Source: Micromonospora sp. MA102
GTDB taxonomy: Bacteria; Actinomycetota; Actinomycetes; Mycobacteriales; Micromonosporaceae
Direction of reading: 5' to 3'
DNA length: 64,000 nucleotides
NCBI RefSeq assembly: GCF_025460765.1
Contig: NZ_JAMWEG010000001.1
Location: forward strand, 124,001-188,000
The first letter of the stretch is position 1. Each line of letters begins with the position of its first letter. Under the pieces are notes generated by a model, which saw only the letters and a list, made by a program, of their open reading frames with translations, was not told the origin of the DNA and searched no databases. Of this stretch, positions 8,186-16,143 are shown one piece after another. Both the position numbers and the translations under genes were made by a program.

Positions 8186-9178
8186 ATGATCACGACGAGG
8201 GGGCCCGGACGGGCTGGCGGCCGGGCGGCACGGTCCGCCACGATCGCCTGCTGGCTGGCGGTCGCGCCCGTGGTTGCCTGGGCGGCGCTCCGGCTTGCCG
8301 GGCTGGAACGGGGGCCGCTGGTGCAGGCCGTCGCCTTCACGCCGTACGTCGCCGCCGCCGCGCTCGCCCCGGTGGTGCTGGCGCTCGCCCTGCGGCGCCG
8401 CGCGCCCGCGGTGGTGGCGGCCCTCGCCGCGCTGGCGCTGGTCGCCGCCGTGGCGCCGCGGGTCGTCCGCGACGACCGGCCCACGGCGGACGGTCCGGCG
8501 CTCCGGCTGCTCACCGCCAACCTGCTCAAGGGCGGCGCCGACCCGGCGCGGCTGGTCGAGCTGGTCCGGGCGCACCGGGTGGACGTGCTGACCGTGCAGG
8601 AGTTCACCCCGGAGATCGCCGCCGAGCTGGACCGGCTCGGGCTGGCCACGCTGCTGCCCTACCGGGTGCTGAACCCGGAGGTCGGCACCACCGGATCCGG
8701 GCTGTACGCGCGCCACCCGCTGACCGGGACGGGCTGGCGGCGCAACGAGGGCTTCCAGTTCACCCAGGCGTACGGGACGGTGGCCGTGCCGGGCGCGCCA
8801 CCGCTGCGGGTGGAGTCGGCGCACCCGGCCGCCCCGTACGCCGTCGACGTGGTGCCGGACTGGTGGACCGACCTGCGGACCCAACCGCCGGCCACCCCGC
8901 GCGGCGGGTTGAGCATCCTGGCCGGCGACTTCAACGCGACCCTCGACCACGCGCCGCTGCGCGACCTGATCGACACGGGGTACGTGGACGCCGCCGACGC
9001 GGCCGGCGCCGGGCTCTCCGGCACCTGGGGCCCCTACGACGGTGATCCGATCCCGCCGGTCACCATCGACCACGTGCTTGTCGACCGGCGCATCGAGGTC
9101 CGCGCGGTCAGCGTGCACGGCGTGCCGGGCAGCGACCACCGGGCCGTGCTGGCCGAGCTGCGGCTCCCCGCCGGGTGA
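8186..9178 (+). CDS. Membrane-anchored endonuclease/exonuclease/phosphatase-family protein
   Basis: 330 residues. About three hydrophobic segments occupy the first 100 residues, followed by an EEP fold: LLTANLLKGGAD, the metal-binding Glu in LTVQEFTPEI, GDFNATLDH and the terminal SDHRAVLAEL with the catalytic His. EEP enzymes cleave phosphodiesters or phosphomonoesters; the substrate here (nucleic acid, lipid or inositol phosphate) cannot be told. A GTG 9 bases upstream is possible, but ATG 8186 is preferred because TAGCGT lies exactly 7 bases before it, consistent with leaderless transcription. It ends 3 bases before convergent cimA. Confidence 0.85.
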   Translation: MITTRGPGRAGGRAARSATIACWLAVAPVVAWAALRLAGLERGPLVQAVAFTPYVAAAALAPVVLALALRRRAPAVVAALAALALVAAVAPRVVRDDRPTADGPALRLLTANLLKGGADPARLVELVRAHRVDVLTVQEFTPEIAAELDRLGLATLLPYRVLNPEVGTTGSGLYARHPLTGTGWRRNEGFQFTQAYGTVAVPGAPPLRVESAHPAAPYAVDVVPDWWTDLRTQPPATPRGGLSILAGDFNATLDHAPLRDLIDTGYVDAADAAGAGLSGTWGPYDGDPIPPVTIDHVLVDRRIEVRAVSVHGVPGSDHRAVLAELRLPAG

Positions 9179-9181
9179 GCG

Positions 9182-10762
9182 TCAGACCCGGGCCCGGTCC
9201 AGGCCGTAGGTGAGGGCGTCGACCAGGGCGTGCCAGCTCGCCTCGACCACGTTGGGGTGGACGCCGACCGTGGTCCAGTCGCGGCCGGCCCCGGCGGTCT
9301 CCACGAGCACCCGGGTCACCGCGCCGGTGCCGTGGCTGCCCTCCAGGATGCGGACCTTGTAGTCGGCCAGCTCGAACTCGCGCAGCTCCGGGTAGTGCCG
9401 GGCGAGCGCCACCCGCAGCGCCTCGTCCAGGGCGTTGACCGGGCCGTTCCCTTCGGCGGTGGCGATGACGCGCTCGCCGCGTACCCGGATCTTGACGGTG
9501 GCCTCGGAGACCACCGCGCCGTCCTCGCGGTGCTCGACCAGCACCCGGTAGGACTCCAGGGCGAAGGGCCGGGCCGGCGCGGCGTCCGGCAGCTCGGAGC
9601 GGACGAGCAGCTCGAACGAGGCGTCGGCGGCCTCGAACGACCACCCGCCGGCCTCCAGCTCCTTCACCCGGTTGGTGACCCGGGACAGGGCCTGCGGATG
9701 GCCGGCCAGGTCCAGGCCCAGCTCACGGCTCTTGAGCTCGACGCTGGCCCGGCCGGCCATCTCGGTCACCAGGATCCGCATGTCGTTGCCCACCACCGAG
9801 GGATCCACGTGGTTGTAGAGCAACGGGTCGACCTTGATCGCGCTCGCGTGCAGCCCCGCCTTGTGGGCGAAGGCGGCGGCCCCGACGTAGGCCTGGTGGG
9901 TGTCGGGGGCGATGTTGGCGATCTCGGCGATGGCGTGCGAGACCCGCACCATCTGTTCCAGGCAGCCCTCCGGTAGGACGGGCATGCCGAGCTTGAGTTG
10001 GAGGTTGGCCACGATCGCGAAGAGGTCGGCGTTGCCGGGGCGCTCGCCGTACCCGTTCGCCGTGCCCTGGACGTGCCGGACGCCGGCCTCGACCGCCGCG
10101 ATCGTGTTGGCCACGGCGCAGGCGGTGTCGTTCTGGGCGTGCATGCCGAGCAGGTCCGGGGCGATCCCGGTCCGCGCGGTCAGGTCGGTGATCGCGGCGG
10201 TGACCTGGGAGGGCAGCATCCCCCCGTTGGTGTCGCAGAGGACGAACCGCTCGGCACCGGCGGCGAGCGCGGTCTCCGCCACCGCGGCCGTGTACGCCGG
10301 GTCCTGCCGGTAGCCGTCGTAGAAGTGCTCCCCGTCGACGAAGACCCGCCGGCCCTGCGCCACCAGGTACCCGACCGTGTCACGGATCATCGCGAGGTTC
10401 TCCTCGGCGGTGGTGCGCAGGGCCCGCTCGACGTGCCGCAGGTCCGCCTTGGCCACCAGCGCCACGGCCGGGGTCGCCGCGTCGAGCAGCCCGCGCACCT
10501 GCGGGTCGTCCTCGACCGCGACGCCCGCCTTCCGGGTGGCCCCGAACGCGACCAGGATGGCGTGCCGCAGCTCCAGCTCGGTGCGGGCCCGGCGGAAGAA
10601 CTCGGTGTCCTTCGGCACGGCGCCCGGCCAGCCGCCCTCGATGAAGCCGACCCCGAGGTCGTCGAGCAGGCGGGCCACCGCCAGCTTGTCGACCACCGAG
10701 TAGGTGAGCCCCTCGCGCTGGGCGCCGTCGCGCAGCGTCGTGTCGTACACCTGGAAGGTCAT
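9182..10762 (-). CDS. cimA: (R)-citramalate synthase
   Basis: 526 residues. The N-terminal TIM barrel opens with YDTTLRDGAQREGL, carries GGWPGAVPKD, HAQNDTACAVAN and GTANGYGERPGNAD, and the C-terminal regulatory domain follows from about residue 400. Length and the GERPGNADL segment fit the CimA branch rather than LeuA. CimA condenses acetyl-CoA with pyruvate to citramalate, giving 2-ketobutyrate for isoleucine without threonine deaminase. The gene is preceded by a leader peptide and terminator (10795-10888), so it is probably controlled by Ile/Leu/Val attenuation. It is divergent from ahpC. Confidence 0.93.
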   Translation of the reverse strand: MTFQVYDTTLRDGAQREGLTYSVVDKLAVARLLDDLGVGFIEGGWPGAVPKDTEFFRRARTELELRHAILVAFGATRKAGVAVEDDPQVRGLLDAATPAVALVAKADLRHVERALRTTAEENLAMIRDTVGYLVAQGRRVFVDGEHFYDGYRQDPAYTAAVAETALAAGAERFVLCDTNGGMLPSQVTAAITDLTARTGIAPDLLGMHAQNDTACAVANTIAAVEAGVRHVQGTANGYGERPGNADLFAIVANLQLKLGMPVLPEGCLEQMVRVSHAIAEIANIAPDTHQAYVGAAAFAHKAGLHASAIKVDPLLYNHVDPSVVGNDMRILVTEMAGRASVELKSRELGLDLAGHPQALSRVTNRVKELEAGGWSFEAADASFELLVRSELPDAAPARPFALESYRVLVEHREDGAVVSEATVKIRVRGERVIATAEGNGPVNALDEALRVALARHYPELREFELADYKVRILEGSHGTGAVTRVLVETAGAGRDWTTVGVHPNVVEASWHALVDALTYGLDRARV

Positions 10763-10794
10763 GGGAGTCCTCTTCTCGAACCTGCGGGGGCAAC

Positions 10795-10824
10795 AAAAAG
10801 ACCCCCCGCGGATGCGGGAGGTCT
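10795..10824 (-). terminator. Attenuator terminator upstream of cimA
   Basis: On the minus strand an 11-bp stem, AGACCTCCCGC pairing with GCGGGGGGTCT (one G-U pair) around the loop ATCC, runs straight into TTTTTGTTG. This is a textbook rho-independent terminator placed 32 bases before the cimA start and 32 bases after the leader peptide stop. Confidence 0.88.
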
Positions 10825-10855
10825 GCGCGCTCGGCGAGGGGGAAGGCCGGACGCG

Positions 10856-10888
10856 CTAGCTGCCAATAATCAGGACGGAGCTGGTCAC
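10856..10888 (-). CDS. Putative cimA leader peptide (attenuation)
   Basis: Ten codons: GTG ACC AGC TCC GTC CTG, then ATT ATT GGC AGC TAG, giving MTSSVLIIGS. Val-Leu-Ile-Ile in tandem matches the end products of the pathway of the downstream gene. ATT is an uncommon isoleucine codon in this GC-rich DNA, which makes stalling on scarce Ile-tRNA more sensitive. A GC-rich segment that can pair GCGCG with CGCGC lies between the stop codon and the terminator. Its own ribosome binding site is weak (CGGA 5 bases upstream), the main doubt about this call. Confidence 0.72.
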   Translation of the reverse strand: MTSSVLIIGS

Positions 10889-11071
10889 GGTCCGTACTCT
10901 GCCACTCCGATCCGGCTTGTGGGAGGAGAAACCCACATCGCGGGACGGGCCCGTGATCGACTTAACAAGGCGCCCTGCCCAGGGTCGGGCGGCGACCGGG
11001 CTGCGGAAGTATCTGGAACAGATCCAGTTACCGGCCCGGCGTCGTCGCCGGGCCGCCGTCAAGGAGGACCC

Positions 11072-11632
11072 GTGCTCACTGTCGGTGACCACTTCCCCGA
11101 GTACGAACTCACCGCGTGCGTCTCGCTCGACGCCGACAAGGCGTTCGAGACGATCAACCACAAGACCTACGAGGGCAAGTGGCGCGTCGTCTTCTTCTGG
11201 CCGAAGGACTTCACCTTCATCTGCCCGACGGAGATCGCCGAGTTCGGCCGTCTCAACGGCGAGTTCGCCGACCGGGACGCCCAGGTTCTCGGCGTCTCCG
11301 TGGACAACGAGTTCGTGCACTACGCCTGGCGCAAGGACCACCCGGACCTGCGCGAGCTGCCCTTCCCGATGCTCAGCGACATCAAGCGTGAGCTGACCGC
11401 CGACTGCGGCGTGCTCGGCGACGACGGTGTCGCCCAGCGGGCCACCTTCATCGTCGACCCGGACAACGAGATCCAGTTCGCCATGGTGACCGCCGGCTCG
11501 GTCGGCCGGAACGTCGCCGAGGTGCTGCGGGTGCTCGACGCCCTGCAGACCGACGAGCTCTGCCCGTGCAACTGGAACAAGGGCGGCGCCACCCTGGACG
11601 CCAACGCGCTGCTCGCCGGGGCCGGGGCCTGA
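11072..11632 (+). CDS. ahpC: Alkyl hydroperoxide reductase C, 2-Cys peroxiredoxin
   Basis: 186 residues. The peroxidatic cysteine is in FTFICPTEIAEF and the C-terminal cysteines in ELCPCNWNKG, the same CPC arrangement as mycobacterial AhpC, which uses AhpD as its reductant. The GTG at 11072 is chosen because AAGGAGG lies 4-10 bases upstream. It reduces hydrogen peroxide and organic peroxides in the cytoplasm. ahpD follows after 2 bases, one operon. No oxyR gene is present next to it in this window. Confidence 0.95.
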   Translation: MLTVGDHFPEYELTACVSLDADKAFETINHKTYEGKWRVVFFWPKDFTFICPTEIAEFGRLNGEFADRDAQVLGVSVDNEFVHYAWRKDHPDLRELPFPMLSDIKRELTADCGVLGDDGVAQRATFIVDPDNEIQFAMVTAGSVGRNVAEVLRVLDALQTDELCPCNWNKGGATLDANALLAGAGA

Positions 11633-11634
11633 GC

Positions 11635-12165
11635 ATGGGTCTGGACGCGGTCAAGGCGGCCCTGCCCGAGTACGCCAAGGACATCAAGCTCAACCTCGGC
11701 TCCACCATCGCCACCTCGACGCTGAAGCCGGAGCAGGCCTGGGGCACCGCCCTGGCCTGCGCGGTGGCGGCCCGTAACCCGGTGGTGCTGCGGGAGATCG
11801 CCGCCGAGGCGGCCGGGCACCTCACGCCCGAGGCGGTCGAGGCGGCCAAGGGCGCGGCCACCATCATGGCGATGAACAACGTCTACTACCGGGCCAAGCA
11901 CCTCATCGGCGACGAGCAGTACGCCTCGCTGCCGGCCCGACTGCGGATGCAGATCATCGCCCGGCCCGGGGTGGAGAAGACCGACTTCGAGCTCTGGTGC
12001 CTCGCCGTCTCGGCGATCACCGGCTGCGGCGTCTGCCTGGAGTCGCACGAGAAGACCCTGCGGGCCGCCGGGTTCAGCCGCGACCAGGTGCACGAGGGGC
12101 TGCGCATCGCGTCCGTCGTGCACGCCGCCGCGGTGGCCTTGGACGCGGAGGCCGCGCTGGCCTGA
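11635..12165 (+). CDS. ahpD: Alkyl hydroperoxidase AhpD
   Basis: 176 residues. The active-site CxxC is in ITGCGVCLESHEK (about residues 128-140), with the upstream Glu and downstream His expected of the AhpD proton relay. AhpD reduces AhpC in actinobacteria, linking it to lipoyl-dependent enzymes. It starts 2 bases after the ahpC stop, so it is translationally linked. Confidence 0.95.
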   Translation: MGLDAVKAALPEYAKDIKLNLGSTIATSTLKPEQAWGTALACAVAARNPVVLREIAAEAAGHLTPEAVEAAKGAATIMAMNNVYYRAKHLIGDEQYASLPARLRMQIIARPGVEKTDFELWCLAVSAITGCGVCLESHEKTLRAAGFSRDQVHEGLRIASVVHAAAVALDAEAALA

Positions 12166-12176
12166 AGCCGATCGGT

Positions 12177-12200
12177 GTATCGATCTCCACAACCGGGTAG
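12177..12200 (+). promoter_or_regulatory. Possible sigma-B-type promoter before the PRC-barrel gene
   Basis: GTAT (12177-12180), 14 bases, then GGGTAG (12195-12200). This resembles the actinobacterial general-stress consensus GTTT-N13-16-GGGTAT with one mismatch in each box. It lies about 57 bases before the PRC-barrel start, a plausible distance. Pattern match by eye only. Confidence 0.4.
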
Positions 12201-12256
12201 GTAGGGATCCGACAGGCAAATCCCCCGAGAAAGTCGAGAAAGGGAGTGTTGACGCC

Positions 12257-12715
12257 ATGGAGCGGCTCGACCCTCGAACGACCCACGGGACGCCGGATCC
12301 GCTGACCCAGGGTGGTCAGGGCGCCTTCGCGGGCGGCGCGCCCGCCGGGCGTTTCGATCCGTGGAGCTACCGGGACGACGCCGGGGTGACCGGAGTCGAC
12401 CTGGTCGGCTACAAGGTGGAGGCGACTGACGGCGGCATCGGCAAGGTGGACCGGGCCAGCCACGAGGTGAACAGCAGTTTCCTCGTGGTGGACACCGGGC
12501 CCTGGATCTTCGGCAAGAAGGTCATGCTGCCGGCCGGCACCGTCAACCACGTCGACCACGACGAGCGGAAGGTCTACGTCGACCGGGGCAAGGACCAGAT
12601 CAAGGCCGCGCCCGAGTACGACGAGGCCACCGACACGGACCCGGCCTACCGGGACAAGCTCGGCGGTTACTACGACGACACCTACTCGTCGATCCCGCCG
12701 GGCACCGCCCGGTAA
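12257..12715 (+). CDS. PRC-barrel domain protein
   Basis: 152 residues. The central part DLVGYKVEATDGGIGKVD through VYVDRGKDQIKAAP (about residues 45-120) is a PRC-barrel, a small beta-barrel found in photosynthetic reaction-centre H subunits, RimM and many actinobacterial stress proteins. The flanks are Gly/Pro-rich and Asp/Tyr-rich. AAAGGGAG 9-16 bases upstream supports the ATG. The possible sigma-B promoter suggests a stress gene, but the molecular function is unknown. Confidence 0.85.
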   Translation: MERLDPRTTHGTPDPLTQGGQGAFAGGAPAGRFDPWSYRDDAGVTGVDLVGYKVEATDGGIGKVDRASHEVNSSFLVVDTGPWIFGKKVMLPAGTVNHVDHDERKVYVDRGKDQIKAAPEYDEATDTDPAYRDKLGGYYDDTYSSIPPGTAR

Positions 12716-12735
12716 CGGAGACACCTGCAACCAGC

Positions 12736-12767
12736 GGCCGGCGGGGCACATCGTGGCCCCGCCGGCC
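12736..12767 (+). terminator. Terminator after the PRC-barrel gene
   Basis: Perfect 12-bp stem GGCCGGCGGGGC / GCCCCGCCGGCC with an 8-base loop, 20 bases after the PRC-barrel stop codon. Its presence argues against the GTG at 12753, which falls inside the loop and right arm, being the start of the next gene. Confidence 0.75.
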
Positions 12768-12782
12768 GTTACCGTGTCAGGG

Positions 12783-13511
12783 GTGGACGCTCCGGAGACC
12801 CCCTTCCCCGCGCTCTTCAACTTCCGCGACGTCGGCGGCTACCGCACCAGCGACGGGCGCACCGTCCGGCACCGCCGGCTCTACCGCTCCGATTCCCTGC
12901 ACCGCATCGACGAGACCGACCGGGCGGCGTTCACCGCGCTCGGCATCCGCACCGTCATCGACCTGCGCCGTCCCACCGAGGTGGCCCGCGACGGCCGGGT
13001 GCCCGCCTACGACGGGCTGGCCTACCGGCACATCCACCCCGAGCACCAGGACTGGGCCGAGCGGGTGTACGAGCCCGGCAGCGACCTGGCCCGCTACCTC
13101 GCCGACCGGTACGCCGACCTGGCCCGCACGGGCACCGCCGGGCTGGCCGAGGCGGTCGGCCTGATCGCCGACAGCGCCAACGCGCCGGTGGTGGTGCACT
13201 GCGTCGCCGGCAAGGACCGCACCGGCATCGTCTGCGGGCTCACCCTGGCCGTGCTCGGCGTCCCCGACGACGACGTCGCCGCCGACTACGCGCTCAGCAC
13301 CGCCGCGTCCGAGCGGTTCAGCGCCTGGGTGCGGGCCACCCTGCCGGGCGCCGTGGAGCCCCCGCCGCCGTTCCTGGCCTCCCCCGCCGAGGCGATGATG
13401 CTCTTCCTCACCGAGCTGCGCGAGGGCTACGGCTCCGTCGAGGGCTACCTCCGCCACGCCGGCGTGACCGACGAGCAGGTCAAGGCCCTCCGCGCCCACC
13501 TCGTGGACTGA
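12783..13511 (+). CDS. Tyrosine/serine protein phosphatase (PTP-like, DSP superfamily)
   Basis: 242 residues from GTG 12783. The phosphatase loop HCVAGKDRTG (CX5R) is intact, and FNFRDVGGYRT and RLYRSDSLHRI near the N-terminus match the bacterial tyrosine phosphatase family exemplified by Mycobacterium PtpB. An in-frame GTG at 12753 lies within the upstream terminator; GTG 12783 is preferred because TACCGT sits exactly 7 bases before it with no Shine-Dalgarno sequence, as in leaderless genes. The physiological substrate is unknown. Confidence 0.85.
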   Translation: MDAPETPFPALFNFRDVGGYRTSDGRTVRHRRLYRSDSLHRIDETDRAAFTALGIRTVIDLRRPTEVARDGRVPAYDGLAYRHIHPEHQDWAERVYEPGSDLARYLADRYADLARTGTAGLAEAVGLIADSANAPVVVHCVAGKDRTGIVCGLTLAVLGVPDDDVAADYALSTAASERFSAWVRATLPGAVEPPPPFLASPAEAMMLFLTELREGYGSVEGYLRHAGVTDEQVKALRAHLVD

Positions 13512-13528
13512 CCCGGGGGCGGGAAGCA

Positions 13529-13566
13529 CGCACGGCCGGCGCCGTCGAGGACGGGCCGGCCGTGCG
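13529..13566. terminator. Bidirectional terminator between convergent phosphatase and ilvE genes
   Basis: Perfect 12-bp inverted repeat CGCACGGCCGGC / GCCGGCCGTGCG with a 14-base loop, located between two converging stop codons. Confidence 0.75.
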
Positions 13567-13584
13567 GGACGCGCTGATGGAGGG

Positions 13585-14682
13585 TCAGAGGACGCGGGAG
13601 ACCCAGCCGTGCCGGTCCTCGGCGCGGCCGCGCTGGATGTCCACCAGCTTCTGGCGCAGCGCCATGGTGGAGCGGCCCGGCTCGCCGCCACCGATCAGGA
13701 ACTCCCCGTCCGGGAAGCGCACCCCGCCGATCGGGGTGATCACGGCGGCGGTGCCGCAGGCGAACACCTCGCGCAGCCGCCCGCTGGCCGCGTCGGCCTG
13801 CCAGTCGGCGAAGCTGACCGGCCGCTCCTGCACCCGGTGCCCCGACTCGGCGGCCAGGGTGAGGATCGCGTCGCGGGTGATGCCGGGCAGGATGGTGCCG
13901 GTCAGCGGCGGGGTGACCAGGGTGTCGTCGTCGTAGACGAAGAAGACGTTCATGCCGCCCAGCTCGTCGACGAAGCGCCGCTCCACCGCGTCCAGGAAGA
14001 CCACCTGGTCGCAGCCGGCCTCGATGGCCTCGGCCTGCGCGGCGAGCGATGCGGCGTAGTTGCCGCCGCACTTGGCCGCGCCGGTGCCGCCGGGCGCCGC
14101 CCGGGTGTAGTCCGGCGAGACCCAGACCGTGACCGGCTTGACCCCGCCGGCGAAGTACGCCCCGGCGGGCGATGCGATCACGCAGTAGAGGTATTCGTTG
14201 GCCGGGCGGACGCCGAGGAAGACCTCGCTGGCGAACATGAACGGCCGCAGGTAGAGGCTGGCGTCCTCGTGCTCCGGGATCCAGTCCTGGTCGATCTCGA
14301 CCAGCCGCCGCAGCGACTCGACGAACGTCTCCGCCGGCAGCTCGGGCATGGCCAGCCGGTGCGCCGAGTCGATGAAGCGGGCCGCGTTGGCCTCCGGGCG
14401 GAACATGGTGACCGACCCGTCCCCGGTCCGGTACGCCTTCAGCCCCTCGAAGATCTCCTGCGCGTAGTGCAGGACCGCCGCGGCGGGGTCCATGGGGATC
14501 GGCGCCCGCGCCTCCACCCGGGCGTCGTACCAGCCCTTGCCCTCGGCGTACCGGATGGTCACCATGTGGTCGGTGAACACCCGACCGAAGCCCGGGTTCG
14601 CCAGCAGGGCGGCCCGGTCGGCGGCGGATACCGGCGCGGGATTCGGACGGATCTCGAAATCGAGCTTGTCACCACCGCTCAT
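13585..14682 (-). CDS. ilvE: Branched-chain amino acid aminotransferase
   Basis: 365 residues, class IV PLP fold. The Schiff-base lysine lies in GGTGAAKCGGNYAAS, and FVDELGGMNVFFV and TGTILPGITRDAIL are typical of IlvE. It catalyses the last step of Leu, Ile and Val synthesis. The open frame begins at 14724, but ATG 14682 (MSGGDKLDF) has GGGAGG 9 bases upstream and fits family length. leuB lies upstream on the same strand, but a 205-base gap with its own promoter-like region separates them. Confidence 0.94.
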   Translation of the reverse strand: MSGGDKLDFEIRPNPAPVSAADRAALLANPGFGRVFTDHMVTIRYAEGKGWYDARVEARAPIPMDPAAAVLHYAQEIFEGLKAYRTGDGSVTMFRPEANAARFIDSAHRLAMPELPAETFVESLRRLVEIDQDWIPEHEDASLYLRPFMFASEVFLGVRPANEYLYCVIASPAGAYFAGGVKPVTVWVSPDYTRAAPGGTGAAKCGGNYAASLAAQAEAIEAGCDQVVFLDAVERRFVDELGGMNVFFVYDDDTLVTPPLTGTILPGITRDAILTLAAESGHRVQERPVSFADWQADAASGRLREVFACGTAAVITPIGGVRFPDGEFLIGGGEPGRSTMALRQKLVDIQRGRAEDRHGWVSRVL

Positions 14683-14745
14683 CGCGCTGACCTCCCTGCG
14701 GGTCCACGGCATGCGGGATCGCACGCCGACGTCACTGGTGCCAGA

Positions 14746-14768
14746 AACTTACCCCGAACGGTCGTTCA
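14746..14768 (-). promoter_or_regulatory. Promoter with LexA-box-like palindrome upstream of ilvE
   Basis: Reading on the minus strand, the palindrome GAACG-AC-CGTTC (14756-14767, within CGAACGGTCGTTCA on the plus strand) is followed 4 bases later by TAAGTT, a good -10 hexamer about 64 bases before the ilvE ATG. The palindrome would sit in the -35/-10 spacer, where a repressor could act. It matches the Gram-positive SOS box CGAAC-N4-GTTCG except for the last base, but another regulator is equally possible. Confidence 0.4.
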
Positions 14769-14887
14769 GCGGATAGCTCCGCCCCGGCACATCCGGCACC
14801 GCCGGACGGGCGGCCCACCGGGCCGGGACGGGAGCGGGCCCGGGTACGGGTCTGGCGGCCCGGATCCGGGCCGAGGTGACGGCCCGG

Positions 14888-15919
14888 TCAGGCTACGGCG
14901 TAGCCGGCGAGGCGGTCGCCGACCTCCTCGGTGCGCAGCGGCGCACCCGGCGTACGGCCGGCCAGCTCGGTGGCGACCGCGGCGGTGACCCGCGCGGCGG
15001 CGTCGGCGTGGCCGAGCTGGTCGAGCAGGAGCGCGGCGGAGAGCACCGCGGCCACCGGGTCGGCGATCCCCCGGCCGGCGATGTCCGGCGCGGAGCCGTG
15101 CACCGGCTCGAACATCGACGGGTACCGCCCCTCGGGGTTGATGCAGCCGCTGGCCGCCAGCCCGATGCCGCCGGTCACCGCGGCGGCGATGTCGGTGAGG
15201 ATGTCGCCGAAGAGGTTGTCGGTGACCACCACGTCGTAGCGGGACGGGTTGGTCACCAGGAACATCGCGGCGGCGTCGACGTGCTGGTACTCGGTGGTCA
15301 CGTCGGGGTGCTCGGCGGCGACGGCCGCGAAGGCGCGCGCCCAGAGCGAGCCGGCGTGGGCGAGCACGTTGGTCTTGTGCACGAGGGTGACCTTGCGCCG
15401 CTCCCGGCGGCCGGCCCGGGCGAACGCGTCGCGGATCACCCGCTCGACGCCGTGCCGGGTGTTCAAGCTCTCCTCGGTGGCCACCTCGGCCGGGGTGTCC
15501 CGGTGCAGCGAGCCGCCGGCCCCCGCGTAGAGGCCCTCGGTGCCCTCGCGGACCACCACCAGGTCGACCTCGCCGGGCTTGACGGCGGCCAGCGGGCCGG
15601 CGACGCCGGGCCAGAGCCGCGAGGGGCGGAGGTTGACGTACTGGTCGAAGGCGAAGCGAAGCTTGAGCAGCAGCCCCCGCTCCAGCACGCCCGGCGGCAC
15701 GGTCGGGTCGCCGACCGCGCCGAGCAGGATGGCGTCGTGCCCGGCCAGCTCGTCGAGGACCGAGTCGGGCAGCACCTCGCCGGTGCGGTGGTAGCGTGCC
15801 GCGCCGAGGTCGTACTCCGTCGCCTCGACCCCGGGGAGCACCGCGTCGATGACCTTGCGGGCCTGCTCGACCACCTCGGGTCCGATGCCGTCCCCGGCCA
15901 CCACCGCGATGCGTGCCAC
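14888..15919 (-). CDS. leuB: 3-isopropylmalate dehydrogenase
   Basis: 343 residues. Opens with [20 protein letters not shown] and carries the substrate/metal-binding elements [13 protein letters not shown] and [14 protein letters not shown] plus [14 protein letters not shown]. It oxidises 3-isopropylmalate in leucine synthesis and, in organisms with CimA, can also handle 3-methylmalate for isoleucine. The GTG at 15919 has GAGGAGC about 7 bases upstream and is preferred to the in-frame ATG at 15952. leuA, leuC and leuD are not in the window. Confidence 0.94.
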   Translation of the reverse strand: MARIAVVAGDGIGPEVVEQARKVIDAVLPGVEATEYDLGAARYHRTGEVLPDSVLDELAGHDAILLGAVGDPTVPPGVLERGLLLKLRFAFDQYVNLRPSRLWPGVAGPLAAVKPGEVDLVVVREGTEGLYAGAGGSLHRDTPAEVATEESLNTRHGVERVIRDAFARAGRRERRKVTLVHKTNVLAHAGSLWARAFAAVAAEHPDVTTEYQHVDAAAMFLVTNPSRYDVVVTDNLFGDILTDIAAAVTGGIGLAASGCINPEGRYPSMFEPVHGSAPDIAGRGIADPVAAVLSAALLLDQLGHADAAARVTAAVATELAGRTPGAPLRTEEVGDRLAGYAVA

Positions 15920-16143
15920 CTGGCGCTCCTCACCCTCGTCGCTCTGGCGCAACCGTACGTCGCCGTCCCGGCTCCCGGTACGAGCCTTCCAATATGCGGG
16001 ATATCCGGATGCACAGGAGTCTCCCAGGTGGCATTCATGGACCGGTCATCTCCACTGCCTATGGTCGGTGGGACAGGGTCGACGGGGGCCCGGGACCGGC
16101 TTGCGCCGCGGCGCTGCGGCGTGGTCAGCGAGGGAGCAGTGTC

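Noticed and set aside
12753..12782. GTG 12753 as start of the tyrosine phosphatase
   Set aside because: It lies inside the terminator of the upstream gene; GTG 12783 has a -10 hexamer at the leaderless distance.
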